Positions 8,241 through 15,962 of a stretch of DNA of 64,000 bases are shown here, piece after piece. Positions within the stretch are counted from its first letter, which is position 1; each line of letters begins with the position of its first letter. The notes under the pieces are model-generated. The model made no database searches. It saw only the letters and a program-made list of their open reading frames with translations, and had not been told where the DNA came from. The stretch comes from Shewanella halifaxensis HAW-EB4 (GTDB lineage Bacteria; Pseudomonadota; Gammaproteobacteria; Enterobacterales; Shewanellaceae). The position numbers were made by a program, and so were the translations under genes. The stretch is from assembly GCF_000019185.1 (NCBI RefSeq), contig NC_010334.1:4340001-4404000 (forward strand). Reading direction: 5' to 3'.

Positions 8241-9183
8241 TATTAACGTCTTTGGTATCAACCTCCTTGGTATCAAGCCCTCTAACATTTTACAGGGCAT
8301 TTTAATTGGCGTTTTAGTTGCCATGCTGCTTGGGCTTTCTTTACAAGAAAGCTCAGCGCATCAAACCGTGGCAACACCAAGCCCTCCCCCTCAAACAAAT
8401 GCCCCTAAAACAAAGAGAGAGTTAACCGTGAACCAGCCCTATATTCTGACATTAGATGACGTATCGTTTGATAAACGCAGAGGCCGGATTGATGTTTACA
8501 AGGGCAAGCATAAACATATTATTATCCCTGATAACTTTGACGGTATAGCCGTCACTGAGATCTGGGATTATGCTTTTTCAGAGGTTGAGGAGTTAAGCGA
8601 AGAATTCGAAGAGGCGCCAGAGACCCAAATCGCCAGCGTGGTTATTCCTAATACTGTGACCAAAATCGGCGAAGGCGCATTTCAGCGTAACGCCCTTACC
8701 GAGGTAGTGATCCCAAGTTCTGTGACTCGTATTGGTTACAAGGCCTTTGCTGAAAACGCACTTACCAGCGTGGATATCCCAGATTCAGTGACTGAAATTG
8801 TAGAAAGAGCATTTGCCAAAAATGCATTAACTCAGCTGAGCCTGCCAAATTCATTGACTAAAATTAATGATCGAGTGTTTCAATTTAATGCGTTAACCAG
8901 CATCACTATTCCTGATTCCGTGACTGAAATCGGTTTAGGCGCATTTAGGGGGAATGAACTTCAAAGCATCACAATTCCTGACTCTGTAACTGACATAGGT
9001 TCAGAAGCGTTTGCAGATAATTCCATAACCAGTGTATTAATTCCGACTTCGGTCACTTACATGGGTAATGACGCTTTTACCGATAACCCATTAAGGGGCA
9101 GGATTATCAAAGGCTTTGGCAACAAAAAACCGCCCAGAGAACTCACTGACGAAGAGTGGCTCGAAGTCTTTGGTGACTTATAA
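8206..9183 (+). CDS. Membrane-anchored BspA-type leucine-rich-repeat protein
   Basis: 325 residues from the first ATG. A hydrophobic segment (about residues 28-48, ILQGILIGVLVAMLLGLSL) anchors or exports the protein. A Pro/Gln-rich linker, a small beta-rich region and then seven tandem 22-residue repeats follow (about 145-300). The repeat consensus is (T)S(V/I)xIPxSVTxIGxxAFxxNxL, which is the LRR_5 (BspA/Treponema) class. Such domains form curved solenoids used for protein or surface binding. The start is uncertain: ATG 8206 overlaps the upstream gene by 35 bp and lacks an obvious ribosome site, while the next ATG (8320) would cut the hydrophobic segment. No ligand can be inferred. Confidence 0.85.
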   Translation: MRCQIWIGWKTDINVFGINLLGIKPSNILQGILIGVLVAMLLGLSLQESSAHQTVATPSPPPQTNAPKTKRELTVNQPYILTLDDVSFDKRRGRIDVYKGKHKHIIIPDNFDGIAVTEIWDYAFSEVEELSEEFEEAPETQIASVVIPNTVTKIGEGAFQRNALTEVVIPSSVTRIGYKAFAENALTSVDIPDSVTEIVERAFAKNALTQLSLPNSLTKINDRVFQFNALTSITIPDSVTEIGLGAFRGNELQSITIPDSVTDIGSEAFADNSITSVLIPTSVTYMGNDAFTDNPLRGRIIKGFGNKKPPRELTDEEWLEVFGDL

Positions 9184-9226
9184 GCTAAAGCATTGCTGCG
9201 CGCACACCTAACATCTGATTGCGCGT

Positions 9227-9255
9227 AACCTTGTGAGCTTACTGCTCACAAGGTT
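9227..9255 (+). terminator. Hairpin terminator after the LRR gene
   Basis: 12-bp perfect stem AACCTTGTGAGC/GCTCACAAGGTT with a 5-nt loop, between convergent genes. The T-run is short, so strength is uncertain. It may serve both directions. Confidence 0.6.
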
Positions 9256-9306
9256 TACAGCAGAGAAGTAACTGTCCCCTGTTATACCATCTACAACAAC
9301 TTCAAG

Positions 9307-10017
9307 TTAATCGTACTCAGCTACTAGCATGACTTTCTTTAACTCTGGCTGGTAAAACACCATAAACTCACCGGCAAAGCCCAAGTACTCACTATCTCTG
9401 ACCAAGTAAGCTTCATCTTTAAAGCTGCCTATGAAGGTATATTCTTTATTGTCTTTCTGATCCAGATAAACGATATCGCGAGTGCTCATATGTTCAAATT
9501 CAGGATGATTAAGGCTGCAGGTCACTTCATAGTAATGATCCAGCTCTGGGTTCTTTGCCAGTTCATTATATAAACATGAAGCCCAATTCTGGCCAAATCT
9601 AGGTTGGCCGCCCAAAGTGATTAATGGCAGCTTTTTGTCACGACGCATCAAACACTTATTGGCAGCAAATTCGTCCTGCGCTTGCTGATAGTTGTCTAAG
9701 TACTCGTCTTGCTCCTCAAGCGTATCATCATTGGCGTACTCGTCATCTAAGCACCAGCCTTGTTGCTCATCAATATACGAATAGGTGATTGGGCCATAAT
9801 CACCATCGGGAATGCCTTGCAGATTAGGTAGTGCAATGAGTATTTTGTCGTCAATGCTTGCATCAAACATATTGAATGACAACAACCCAATTGGAATTAA
9901 TTTCTCACGGTCAAAAACCACAGACTCAGCAGTTGGAAATGCAGCATAACCAGCTTCATCATGGAAGATATCGGTTTCAGCTACATTCAATTTGGTATCT
10001 TTAATTATAAACGCCAT
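9307..10017 (-). CDS. Hypothetical acidic protein
   Basis: About 236-240 residues; family not recognised. It has no signal peptide or transmembrane segment. It is acidic with a central Asp/Glu/Gln stretch (DDEYANDDTLEEQDEYLDNY) and beta-rich flanks. Blocks such as LPLITLGGQPRFGQNWASCLY and FAGEFMVFYQPELKKVMLVAEYD resemble small cytoplasmic immunity- or SMI1-like folds only loosely, and I do not assign one. Start is ambiguous among ATG 10017, TTG 10026 and GTG 10029; AAAGGA lies at about 10033-10038, with the best spacing to TTG 10026. No operon partner: the next minus gene ends 286 bp upstream. Confidence 0.7.
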   Translation of the reverse strand: MAFIIKDTKLNVAETDIFHDEAGYAAFPTAESVVFDREKLIPIGLLSFNMFDASIDDKILIALPNLQGIPDGDYGPITYSYIDEQQGWCLDDEYANDDTLEEQDEYLDNYQQAQDEFAANKCLMRRDKKLPLITLGGQPRFGQNWASCLYNELAKNPELDHYYEVTCSLNHPEFEHMSTRDIVYLDQKDNKEYTFIGSFKDEAYLVRDSEYLGFAGEFMVFYQPELKKVMLVAEYD

Positions 10018-10302
10018 ATTTAACAACACATTCCTTTCATTAATAGTTTAACCTGCTAATTCGCTAGCATTTTCCACAAGCGATTCATAGATTATTGATG
10101 CCAGTATACGCTCTTGTTAGGGGAAATTGGCGTATTCAAATACGCCGAAAATCACACTTTGAGAAGTCAAATTGAGTCTGATAAGAGTCATATCAATAAC
10201 GCTACATTTTACATGCATAAATGCGCGAAAGCCTCCATGTACTATTAAGGAAGCCTCGTCATCCATGCCTCACACATCGGCGAACGGTTAGAATAAAATC
10301 AG

Positions 10303-10815
10303 TTACACATTACGAACGATAAAACTGTCACGGTCAGAGGTCATCTGCAAATACATCAGATAACAGACGGGTATTAATATCAAAGAGAACACCGCCAAAG
10401 CCACAATCATAAACAGATGCATTGTTGGCTTGATAACCGCTGTATCTGGGTTGCTGGGGTTATAGTGCACTTGGATCTTCTTGTCACTAGGAAACTCTGC
10501 CACCAAGGCTTCGGCCTCCTCCCAAGAATAACCGGGGATGGCACCAGTGATGTCGGTCTTATTACTCTTGTGGTAGATTTTGCCGTCAACAGCATAGAAA
10601 TACTCGATAGCAACCTCGTAATGAGAGTCGGCGCCGCTTCTTTCATGGTAGCGCTCAATGATCCAGCTATTCACCACCATCCCTTTAGTCGTTGGCCAAT
10701 TAAAAGAAGCATGAAACTGATGCACTACATACGTTGCCAGGCCCACAGCAAAAGAGAACAGGATAAACATAAACCACATTAAATTTGAAACCTGCGACAG
10801 CTTAAACCGCTTCAC
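10303..10815 (-). CDS. DUF3592 membrane protein
   Basis: 170 residues. Two transmembrane segments (about 12-32 and 133-157) enclose a roughly 100-residue extracytoplasmic domain. That domain has the DUF3592 pattern: W..T.G.V..S ..., then YEVAIEYFYAVDGKIYHKSN and the hallmark VHYNPSNPDTAVI near residue 118. Function of the family is unknown. Its start overlaps the end of the upstream gene by 14 bp (10802-10815), so the two form a two-gene operon of small membrane proteins. Confidence 0.8.
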   Translation of the reverse strand: MKRFKLSQVSNLMWFMFILFSFAVGLATYVVHQFHASFNWPTTKGMVVNSWIIERYHERSGADSHYEVAIEYFYAVDGKIYHKSNKTDITGAIPGYSWEEAEALVAEFPSDKKIQVHYNPSNPDTAVIKPTMHLFMIVALAVFSLILIPVCYLMYLQMTSDRDSFIVRNV

Positions 10816-11308
10816 TATTATTCACCTTATTACTATTCACGTGACTTTTCTCGCTGCTATCCACACTGCAATCCTCACTACTTTTCCCGTTACAGGCCTC
10901 ATTAATAGCCATCAAGGCTCGATAGCTTTTCACTAGTCGAATCAGTGGCCATAGCGTGCCAATAATCAGCAATAGCGCCCCCAGAAAACCCAAGCCAAGC
11001 AGATAGCCAAACTCTTCAGCTCCGGTAGTTGAAAACAGCCCGCCACGATTAAATCTACTGGCTCCCCAAAACGAGGCAAAGGCCGCTAAATGCAGCCCTA
11101 GGTATAGCCATATTGACTGTAATAGAACCCAATAAGCTTGTTTCAAATGAGGGGTATTCACGTTACGCCAGCGAAATCCTGCCCAGCCAAGCAAGGCTAT
11201 CCACAAGGTCGCGGCAGGCAACCAAATCCAGCTAAGCAGATAAATTACCGCCGCGGCTAGGTAACTGTAACGCACCGGTGCAAGTGAAGAGCACTTTGAA
11301 AAGTCCAT
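10802..11308 (-). CDS. Small multi-pass membrane protein of unknown function
   Basis: 168 residues with about four hydrophobic segments (SYLAAAVIYLLSWIWLPAATLW; VLLQSIWLYLGLHLAAFASF; LLGLGFLGALLLIIGTLWPL). The cytoplasmic tail is Ser/Asn-rich (EDCSVDSSEKSHVNSNKVNNSEAV). No family recognised. It is the first gene of an operon with the DUF3592 protein (14-bp overlap). Immediately upstream is a 15-bp direct repeat, and beyond that the hairpin-array island begins. Confidence 0.7.
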   Translation of the reverse strand: MDFSKCSSLAPVRYSYLAAAVIYLLSWIWLPAATLWIALLGWAGFRWRNVNTPHLKQAYWVLLQSIWLYLGLHLAAFASFWGASRFNRGGLFSTTGAEEFGYLLGLGFLGALLLIIGTLWPLIRLVKSYRALMAINEACNGKSSEDCSVDSSEKSHVNSNKVNNSEAV

Positions 11309-11332
11309 TATAAATCCTTATTTACAGCGACT

Positions 11333-11362
11333 TTAGATAACACGCCATTAGATAACACGGCA
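11333..11362 (+). repeat. 15-bp direct repeat, two copies
   Basis: TTAGATAACACGCCA (11333-11347) is followed directly by TTAGATAACACGGCA (11348-11362), one mismatch. It lies between the small membrane protein gene and the hairpin-array repeat. Confidence 0.8.
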
Positions 11363-11460
11363 TTAGACTAAAGCGACTCTAGAAAGTCGTGCTGTAATAC
11401 ATCTTAGTTTTATTCTCTGGTATTAAGCCTTACTCTCCAAGGTATCCCTAAGGCAATGCA

Positions 11461-11833
11461 ATCAAGCTCCGCTTGATAAAGGTCGTGGCTTGGCCACATA
11501 TCAGGCTACGCCTGACTAAGGTCGTGAGCTTCCAGCTCACACTCGGCCAAGAGGTGATCAACAGCAATCCCCTCTTGCCCATTTCTTTCATAAAGAGTCC
11601 TGCCGCCCCGACGAAGTTGTAGATCCTCATACTCCAATAAAAATCGCCTAACAGCTCAGATGGGACATCTGATGTGAATGGACTCACAAATGCCGCGATG
11701 GCATGGATGCCAAAGAGCGGCCATGTCCCCCCGAGCCTGAACCATCATCCATGATGGTTCCACGGCATTATTTTGGGTAAAGAGTCATCTTCGTATTTCG
11801 GCAACTCCGATGGGGATTAGGTGTTCTCTGTCA
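11461..11833 (+). repeat. Hairpin-array repeat, left arm of the island
   Basis: About 370 bp made of short perfect hairpins with 2-4-nt loops: ATCAAGC-TCC-GCTTGAT (11461), GTGGC-TTG-GCCAC (11485), TCAGGC-TAC-GCCTGA (11501), GTGAGCT-TCC-AGCTCAC (11524), TCAGATG-GGA-CATCTGA (11656), TGGCA-TGGA-TGCCA (11699) and GAACCATCA-TCCA-TGATGGTTC (11739). Three blocks recur in inverted orientation on the far side of the ATPase gene: 11521-11577 matches 14250-14306, 11598-11620 matches 14220-14242, and 11791-11831 matches 14078-14117, each nearly identical. No credible protein is encoded. Confidence 0.85.
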
Positions 11834-12048
11834 GCTAATTCTCACCAACTAGCGATTGATTTAGGTTCAAGATAGAGGAGATCAGGAAAGTTTACCCAGC
11901 CCCCACATTTCAGAGCGTTAAACTAACTTCCTAACATAAGATATAGAAAGCTGACTCTATTTATTCTTAAAAAAGCTTTTTCTTTAACAAACAAGATGTT
12001 ATTTATACTGCAAAATGTAACGCCATTAAAAGCGTCAAGGGATTGAGC

Positions 12049-14058
12049 ATGAATCAATTTAGTGTTGAAACAACTAACATAACTTCAAGTGGTATCAAAA
12101 AGCACTTCAAGAAGTACATTAATACTCCAGAACAAGTCATATTTGAACTAGTGGCAAATGGGTTTGATGCAAAGGCAACTACTGTAAATGTCATTACAGA
12201 GGGTGACATTGGTACTAACCAAGTTGTAGTTTTAGACAATGGTGTAGGTATTAATGCAGAAGATAAGCACAAACACTTCTCTTGCTTTAATGATTCTCAG
12301 AAAGCAAATGATAACAACACTCAGGGTGCGCATGGTCGTGGTCGTTTATCTTTTCATCTGATCTGCGATAGAGCCGATTGGTATTCGCGTTGTAATGGTA
12401 AAGATATACAAATTTCAATCAGTAGTGATGACTTAGTTCATTATAACTTAAGTCGATTATCCACAAGCGAACAAAAGCATGAGCTCATCAAGTCGGACAG
12501 CGGTACTTATGTAGAGCTAAATAGATTCGAGAAGAACTTACCTGAAAATGACAAACTAGTTTCTAAGCTCCAATGTGAGTTTGGTTGGCGACTCGCTCTG
12601 AACAAAAACTTGAAGCTCTTTGTTAATGATGTTGAAGTCAAAGTTCCCTCACATAAATTACATACCAAAACATTTGAATTTGAAGATGACAAATTTGACA
12701 TTTCACTTATTCGTTGGCAACAGAGACCGGGCTCTGAAAAGTCCAAGTTTTACTTTGTAAATTCTGATGGCAGAGTCAAATATAGTGGCAACACTTCGTT
12801 TAATAAAAAATCAGGCTTTTACCTTAGCACCTATGTCCAATCAAATTGGATAAATCGATTTGAAGCAGTTCCATTAACTCTAGATTTTAATGGTAATAAT
12901 GACGGAAAAGAACCCGCTGGACCAAGATCTAAAGCATACAGTGAGCTAATTAATCACATTAAAATGGTTGGTCTTGAAATTTATACAGAGTTCCTCACAG
13001 CTCAAATTGACGAACAGATTGAAAAATATGAAGAGGATGGTTTTTTCCCTGAGTATCAAAACCTTAATGATATAGATGCTAAATGGAGAAGAAAGAACCT
13101 TAAGTCTATAATTAAAGAAATATGGCTTGCAGAACCAAGTACTTTCAGTAATTTAAAGTTAAAAGCAGCAAAAATTATAATATCTCTTTTAGACCGTTTA
13201 ATTGTGTCTAATGAAAATGACTCTCTCATGTCCATATTAGAGAGTGTAATGGAGCTTGATGAGGAAAAACTGAATAGACTTAACAACGTAATAAATAAAA
13301 CAACCTTGGAAAACATTGTAAGCACGATAGAGATGCTTCAAAGACGAGAAGATGTTGTAAAGAAATTAGAATATCTAATACTTGAACGATACCAAGAAGT
13401 ACTAGAAACTCCTCACCTCCAAAAAATTATTGAGGCGAATACTTGGTTGTTTGGCGAACAATACTCTCTCATTGGCGCGGAAGAAGATGACTTCCAAAAG
13501 ATCGCAATAAATCTTCGAGAGAAAGTTAGCAAATTAGATGACCTTAATATTACAGATTTAGATCCAATAGACATTAGTGAAGGGCTTCAAGTTGAAGGAG
13601 TACGCCGTCAAGTAGACCTTTTCTTAGCCAGAAGAAAAAAAGAATACGAGAATGGTAAACCATACTTTAAATGTACAATCATTGAGATAAAGCGACCAAG
13701 CGTAGCGCTAAACAAGACACATTTACGACAGCTCCAAGACTACTCTGAAATTATTAGTGCACACCCTGGATTTAGCTCTCAAAATATGCGCTTTGAATTC
13801 ATCTTGGTCGGTAGAAAAGTATCTTCCAGTGACCATGGTATTAATCTAGCTTGGAACTCCTGCCAAAGCCATAACGAAACAGGTTTAGTATTTCATGCGC
13901 CAACAATGAAAGGATATGTAAAAACCTGGGCAACGATTACCAAGGACTTTGAACTAACCAATGATTACCTATTAGAAAAGCTGAAAACAAATCGGGACTC
14001 ATACGAAAATGAAGCATCTAAAGACATAATCTCGGATCTTCAACAGAAATCAGCCTAA
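12049..14058 (+). CDS. GHKL-ATPase fused to a Shedu/DUF4263-like nuclease domain (candidate defence gene)
   Basis: 669 residues. The N-terminal GHKL (Hsp90/MutL-type) ATPase has an N-box E33-L-V-A-N37-G-F-D40, a G1 box D63-N-G-V-G67 and a glycine loop H95-G-R-G-R-L-S, then a transducer-like region. A helical middle (about 320-445) follows. The C-terminal part has E462-ANTWLFGEQY, then D523 in RRQVDLFLARRK, then E546-I-K548 in TIIEIKRPS, then HLRQLQDY. That spacing (D...ExK) fits a PD-(D/E)XK nuclease of the DUF4263 (Shedu) type. Start ATG 12049 is chosen because AAGGG lies 8 nt upstream. The gene is AT-rich, stands alone and is bracketed by inverted hairpin repeats. Shedu proteins are anti-phage nucleases with varied N-terminal sensors; an ATPase sensor here is an inference. 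Confidence 0.8.
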   Translation: MNQFSVETTNITSSGIKKHFKKYINTPEQVIFELVANGFDAKATTVNVITEGDIGTNQVVVLDNGVGINAEDKHKHFSCFNDSQKANDNNTQGAHGRGRLSFHLICDRADWYSRCNGKDIQISISSDDLVHYNLSRLSTSEQKHELIKSDSGTYVELNRFEKNLPENDKLVSKLQCEFGWRLALNKNLKLFVNDVEVKVPSHKLHTKTFEFEDDKFDISLIRWQQRPGSEKSKFYFVNSDGRVKYSGNTSFNKKSGFYLSTYVQSNWINRFEAVPLTLDFNGNNDGKEPAGPRSKAYSELINHIKMVGLEIYTEFLTAQIDEQIEKYEEDGFFPEYQNLNDIDAKWRRKNLKSIIKEIWLAEPSTFSNLKLKAAKIIISLLDRLIVSNENDSLMSILESVMELDEEKLNRLNNVINKTTLENIVSTIEMLQRREDVVKKLEYLILERYQEVLETPHLQKIIEANTWLFGEQYSLIGAEEDDFQKIAINLREKVSKLDDLNITDLDPIDISEGLQVEGVRRQVDLFLARRKKEYENGKPYFKCTIIEIKRPSVALNKTHLRQLQDYSEIISAHPGFSSQNMRFEFILVGRKVSSSDHGINLAWNSCQSHNETGLVFHAPTMKGYVKTWATITKDFELTNDYLLEKLKTNRDSYENEASKDIISDLQQKSA

Positions 14059-14076
14059 TTGAACCACTCGAAAACT

Positions 14077-14382
14077 AACAGAAAACACCAGTTCCCCATC
14101 GGAGTTGCCGAAGTACGTTGGAATAAATCGCGTGAGGCCGACAGGGATGTCGGCGTAGCTTTCGCGGGGCAGGATGCCCCATCGGAAGCGTTAGCGATTT
14201 ATCCATAAGTACGAGGGAGACAACTTCGTCTGGGGCGGCAGGGGAGATCCAAGAGGGGGTTGCTGTTGACCCCTTCTTGGCCGAGTGTGAGCTGGAAGCT
14301 CACGACTTTAATCGTTAGACGCAGTCTAACTTAAAGCTCAGGCGCAGCCTGATAAAAAAACAGTTTTTAGACGAAGTCTAAA
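14077..14382 (-). repeat. Hairpin-array repeat, right arm of the island (inverted copy)
   Basis: About 305 bp, inverted relative to 11461-11833. Plus-strand hairpins are GCCGACA-GGGA-TGTCGGC (14137), GGGGCA-GGA-TGCCCC (14166), GTGAGCT-GGA-AGCTCAC (14287), GTTAGAC-GCA-GTCTAAC (14314), TCAGGC-GCA-GCCTGA (14338) and TTTAGAC-GAA-GTCTAAA (14366). An outer stem ATAAATCGC/GCGATTTAT encloses the first two. Hairpins 14287 and 14338 correspond to 11524 and 11501 in the left arm; others differ in stem sequence but keep the trinucleotide-loop design. The last hairpin contains the stop codon of the next gene. Confidence 0.85.
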
Positions 14383-14821
14383 TAAACATGGCAATCATGC
14401 CACCCACCGTGGCTGCGGCCTTAACATATTGGCCTGCCGAATATGATGGGTCGCCATTCTCATCGATCTCTTCTGGATGATCGAGCCCAAGCGCCCCAAA
14501 GACAAACGACTCAAAGTCGCCATCTTCCTCTGCGTCAGCTTTCGGCACAGAGCCTTCAGCTTTAGGTAGAGAGCCATCAGCTTTAGGCAAAGCGCCGTCG
14601 GCTTTGCCTGCCACCTGCTCATTGGCAAGCTTTTGCTGAGCATCTGCCGAGATAGCAACATTGGTACTAGCGCCCACATTCGGTAAAGGCGTTGCTTGAG
14701 TCGCTGCCGTTGCTGTTTCATTAGCAACCTTGGCCGGTGTATTAACCAGCGCATTTCCCACGGCATTACTCACGGTCGCACTCACATTAGCACTGACACT
14801 AGCACTCACAGAAGTCATCAA
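14378..14821 (-). CDS. Low-complexity Ala/Lys/Asp-rich small protein
   Basis: 147 residues, unrecognised. It opens with a Ser/Val/Ala repeat (MMTSVSASVSANVSATVSNAV), then an Ala/Thr-rich linker. A tandem 7-residue repeat follows (ADGALPK, ADGSLPK, AEGSVPK, about residues 73-95) and then an acidic segment. The C-terminus is moderately conserved-looking: FESFVFGALGLDHPEEIDENGDPSYSAGQYVKAAATVGGMIAMFI. There is no classical signal peptide. The stop codon falls inside the last hairpin of the island repeat, so the element may have replaced or trimmed the original C-terminus. Real coding status is likely but not certain. Confidence 0.6.
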   Translation of the reverse strand: MMTSVSASVSANVSATVSNAVGNALVNTPAKVANETATAATQATPLPNVGASTNVAISADAQQKLANEQVAGKADGALPKADGSLPKAEGSVPKADAEEDGDFESFVFGALGLDHPEEIDENGDPSYSAGQYVKAAATVGGMIAMFI

Positions 14822-14990
14822 ACCATCCTCTAATTAATCCCTTTTACAACAGCGGGATATACTAGTGCAGATAGTAAGCAGGAAACCGCTAGCGTCAAAG
14901 TAAATTTTGTCGAAAATTTGATACAAAACGTATCCCCAAATAGTGCGCCTATAACCCTAATCTTGCCAAGGTTGATCTGTGCCCCCATTT

Positions 14991-15674
14991 TTAGAAGCTA
15001 AATGTGGAACGATTCACCCATAATGGTTCTTGCTGATGAGGCTTCATATAAATAACATCGATATTCATCTGCGTCATATTCGCTAATATGCCAACAAACT
15101 CCTCCCCTGCATGAGTAGGAGTAAGGTTGGTCGTGTATAACAACATTTTACTACCGTGGGTAAATTGAGAACTAAATTGCCCGAGTGAAGCTTGGTGTTC
15201 GACTAGGTAATGTTTATCAATCCATCGACCTGCAAGGTAAATGGCTGAGCTTGAGGCCTTGGCTATGATGGTAACATCTGAATAGAGAGGCTCTGCACTT
15301 AGCGCCTGGTTTATCTGCTCAAACGGCTCGACATCCTCCTCTAGAATAAGCAGATGTAAATCGCCTCTAAAGGCTGATAGTAACGACTCTATCGGCTCTA
15401 CAGAGCAGTCTAATATGACCAAGTTTGCGCTAGGTTTTGAATTAATTAAAGCACTTGGCATTTTCGTTACCTTGAGCAGGTCTTCTCCTGCTAAGGCATC
15501 ATTAACAAATAGCAGTAAACACAGTAGTAGCAGCCAATAGAGTGGCAACTCACGTATATAAGCCATCTTAGATTTAGCGAGTACGGCACTAAGCGAGATA
15601 GCCTTAAAAATATTTATCCCTGTTAAACTATCGTTAAAGGTGGTGTAGCGGCTTATCTGCTTGAGCGAGTTCAT
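14991..15674 (-). CDS. Small secreted or membrane-anchored protein, DUF4347-like
   Basis: Up to 227 residues from ATG 15674; an ATG at 15566 would give about 191 residues beginning with a clean signal peptide (MAYIRELPLYWLLLLCLLLF, then VNDALAG), and this may be the true start. The mature part (NLVILDCSVEPIESLLSAFRGDLHLLILEEDVEPFEQINQAL ...) resembles the DUF4347 fold found at the N-terminus of large surface adhesins: a strand, 'ILD', then a second strand with 'L.L' and '.G..QI...L'. Here it is stand-alone. Resemblance is weak and the assignment tentative. No operon partner. Confidence 0.65.
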   Translation of the reverse strand: MNSLKQISRYTTFNDSLTGINIFKAISLSAVLAKSKMAYIRELPLYWLLLLCLLLFVNDALAGEDLLKVTKMPSALINSKPSANLVILDCSVEPIESLLSAFRGDLHLLILEEDVEPFEQINQALSAEPLYSDVTIIAKASSSAIYLAGRWIDKHYLVEHQASLGQFSSQFTHGSKMLLYTTNLTPTHAGEEFVGILANMTQMNIDVIYMKPHQQEPLWVNRSTFSF

Positions 15675-15847
15675 AACGAGCACCGAGCTAGAAGACTGAA
15701 TAATCTAACACCTGCATATAACAAACCAAGTTAACTTATGACCTCAATTCAGAGACTTACAAATAGGAAAAAACAGCTATCCCTTTTGATGCTGTACGAG
15801 TCTTAATCTGCAATGCAATTTGCCATTAGCTTTATGTTTTCACGAGC

Positions 15848-15881
15848 ATAAAAAATCCCCCACAGGGTCGCTGCGGGGGAT
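15848..15881 (-). terminator. Terminator of glnE
   Basis: On the minus strand, a GC-rich stem (ATCCCCC/GGGGGAT with inner pairs) is followed by TTTTTTAT, 54 bp after the glnE stop. Confidence 0.85.
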
Positions 15882-15923
15882 GAGATTTCACTCTAGCGCT
15901 AACTATTGGGCTAATGCTTAGCC

Positions 15924-15962
15924 TAGTTATTCGCTTAAGTTATTCGCTTAAGTTGTTCGCCT
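15924..15962 (+). repeat. Triplicated 13-bp repeat at the glnE 3' end
   Basis: AGTTATTCGCTTA occurs twice in direct succession, followed by a diverged AGTTGTTCGCCTA. The third copy encodes the last residues of GlnE and the stop lies in the second, so the copies probably arose by slippage. Confidence 0.7.

Larger units (their letters stand above)
11461..14382. mobile_element. AT-rich single-gene island bracketed by inverted hairpin-array repeats
   Basis: Two copies of the same non-coding repeat lie in opposite orientation around one AT-rich gene, giving the layout of a composite element or of a gene dropped between two repeats. No transposase, integrase or clear target-site duplication is visible. 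Composition of the central gene is visibly more AT-rich than glnE or the dsd genes. Mobility is inferred from structure only. Confidence 0.5.

Noticed and set aside
7971..9183. Frameshift joining the 89-residue gene and the LRR gene
   Set aside because: The first frame ends naturally with no homology to an LRR N-terminus, and the second has its own hydrophobic anchor. They read as two genes.
11448..11687. Open frame on the minus strand within the left hairpin array (79 codons)
   Set aside because: It runs through the palindromic repeat, has no ribosome site and no family features. The palindromes create chance open frames on both strands.
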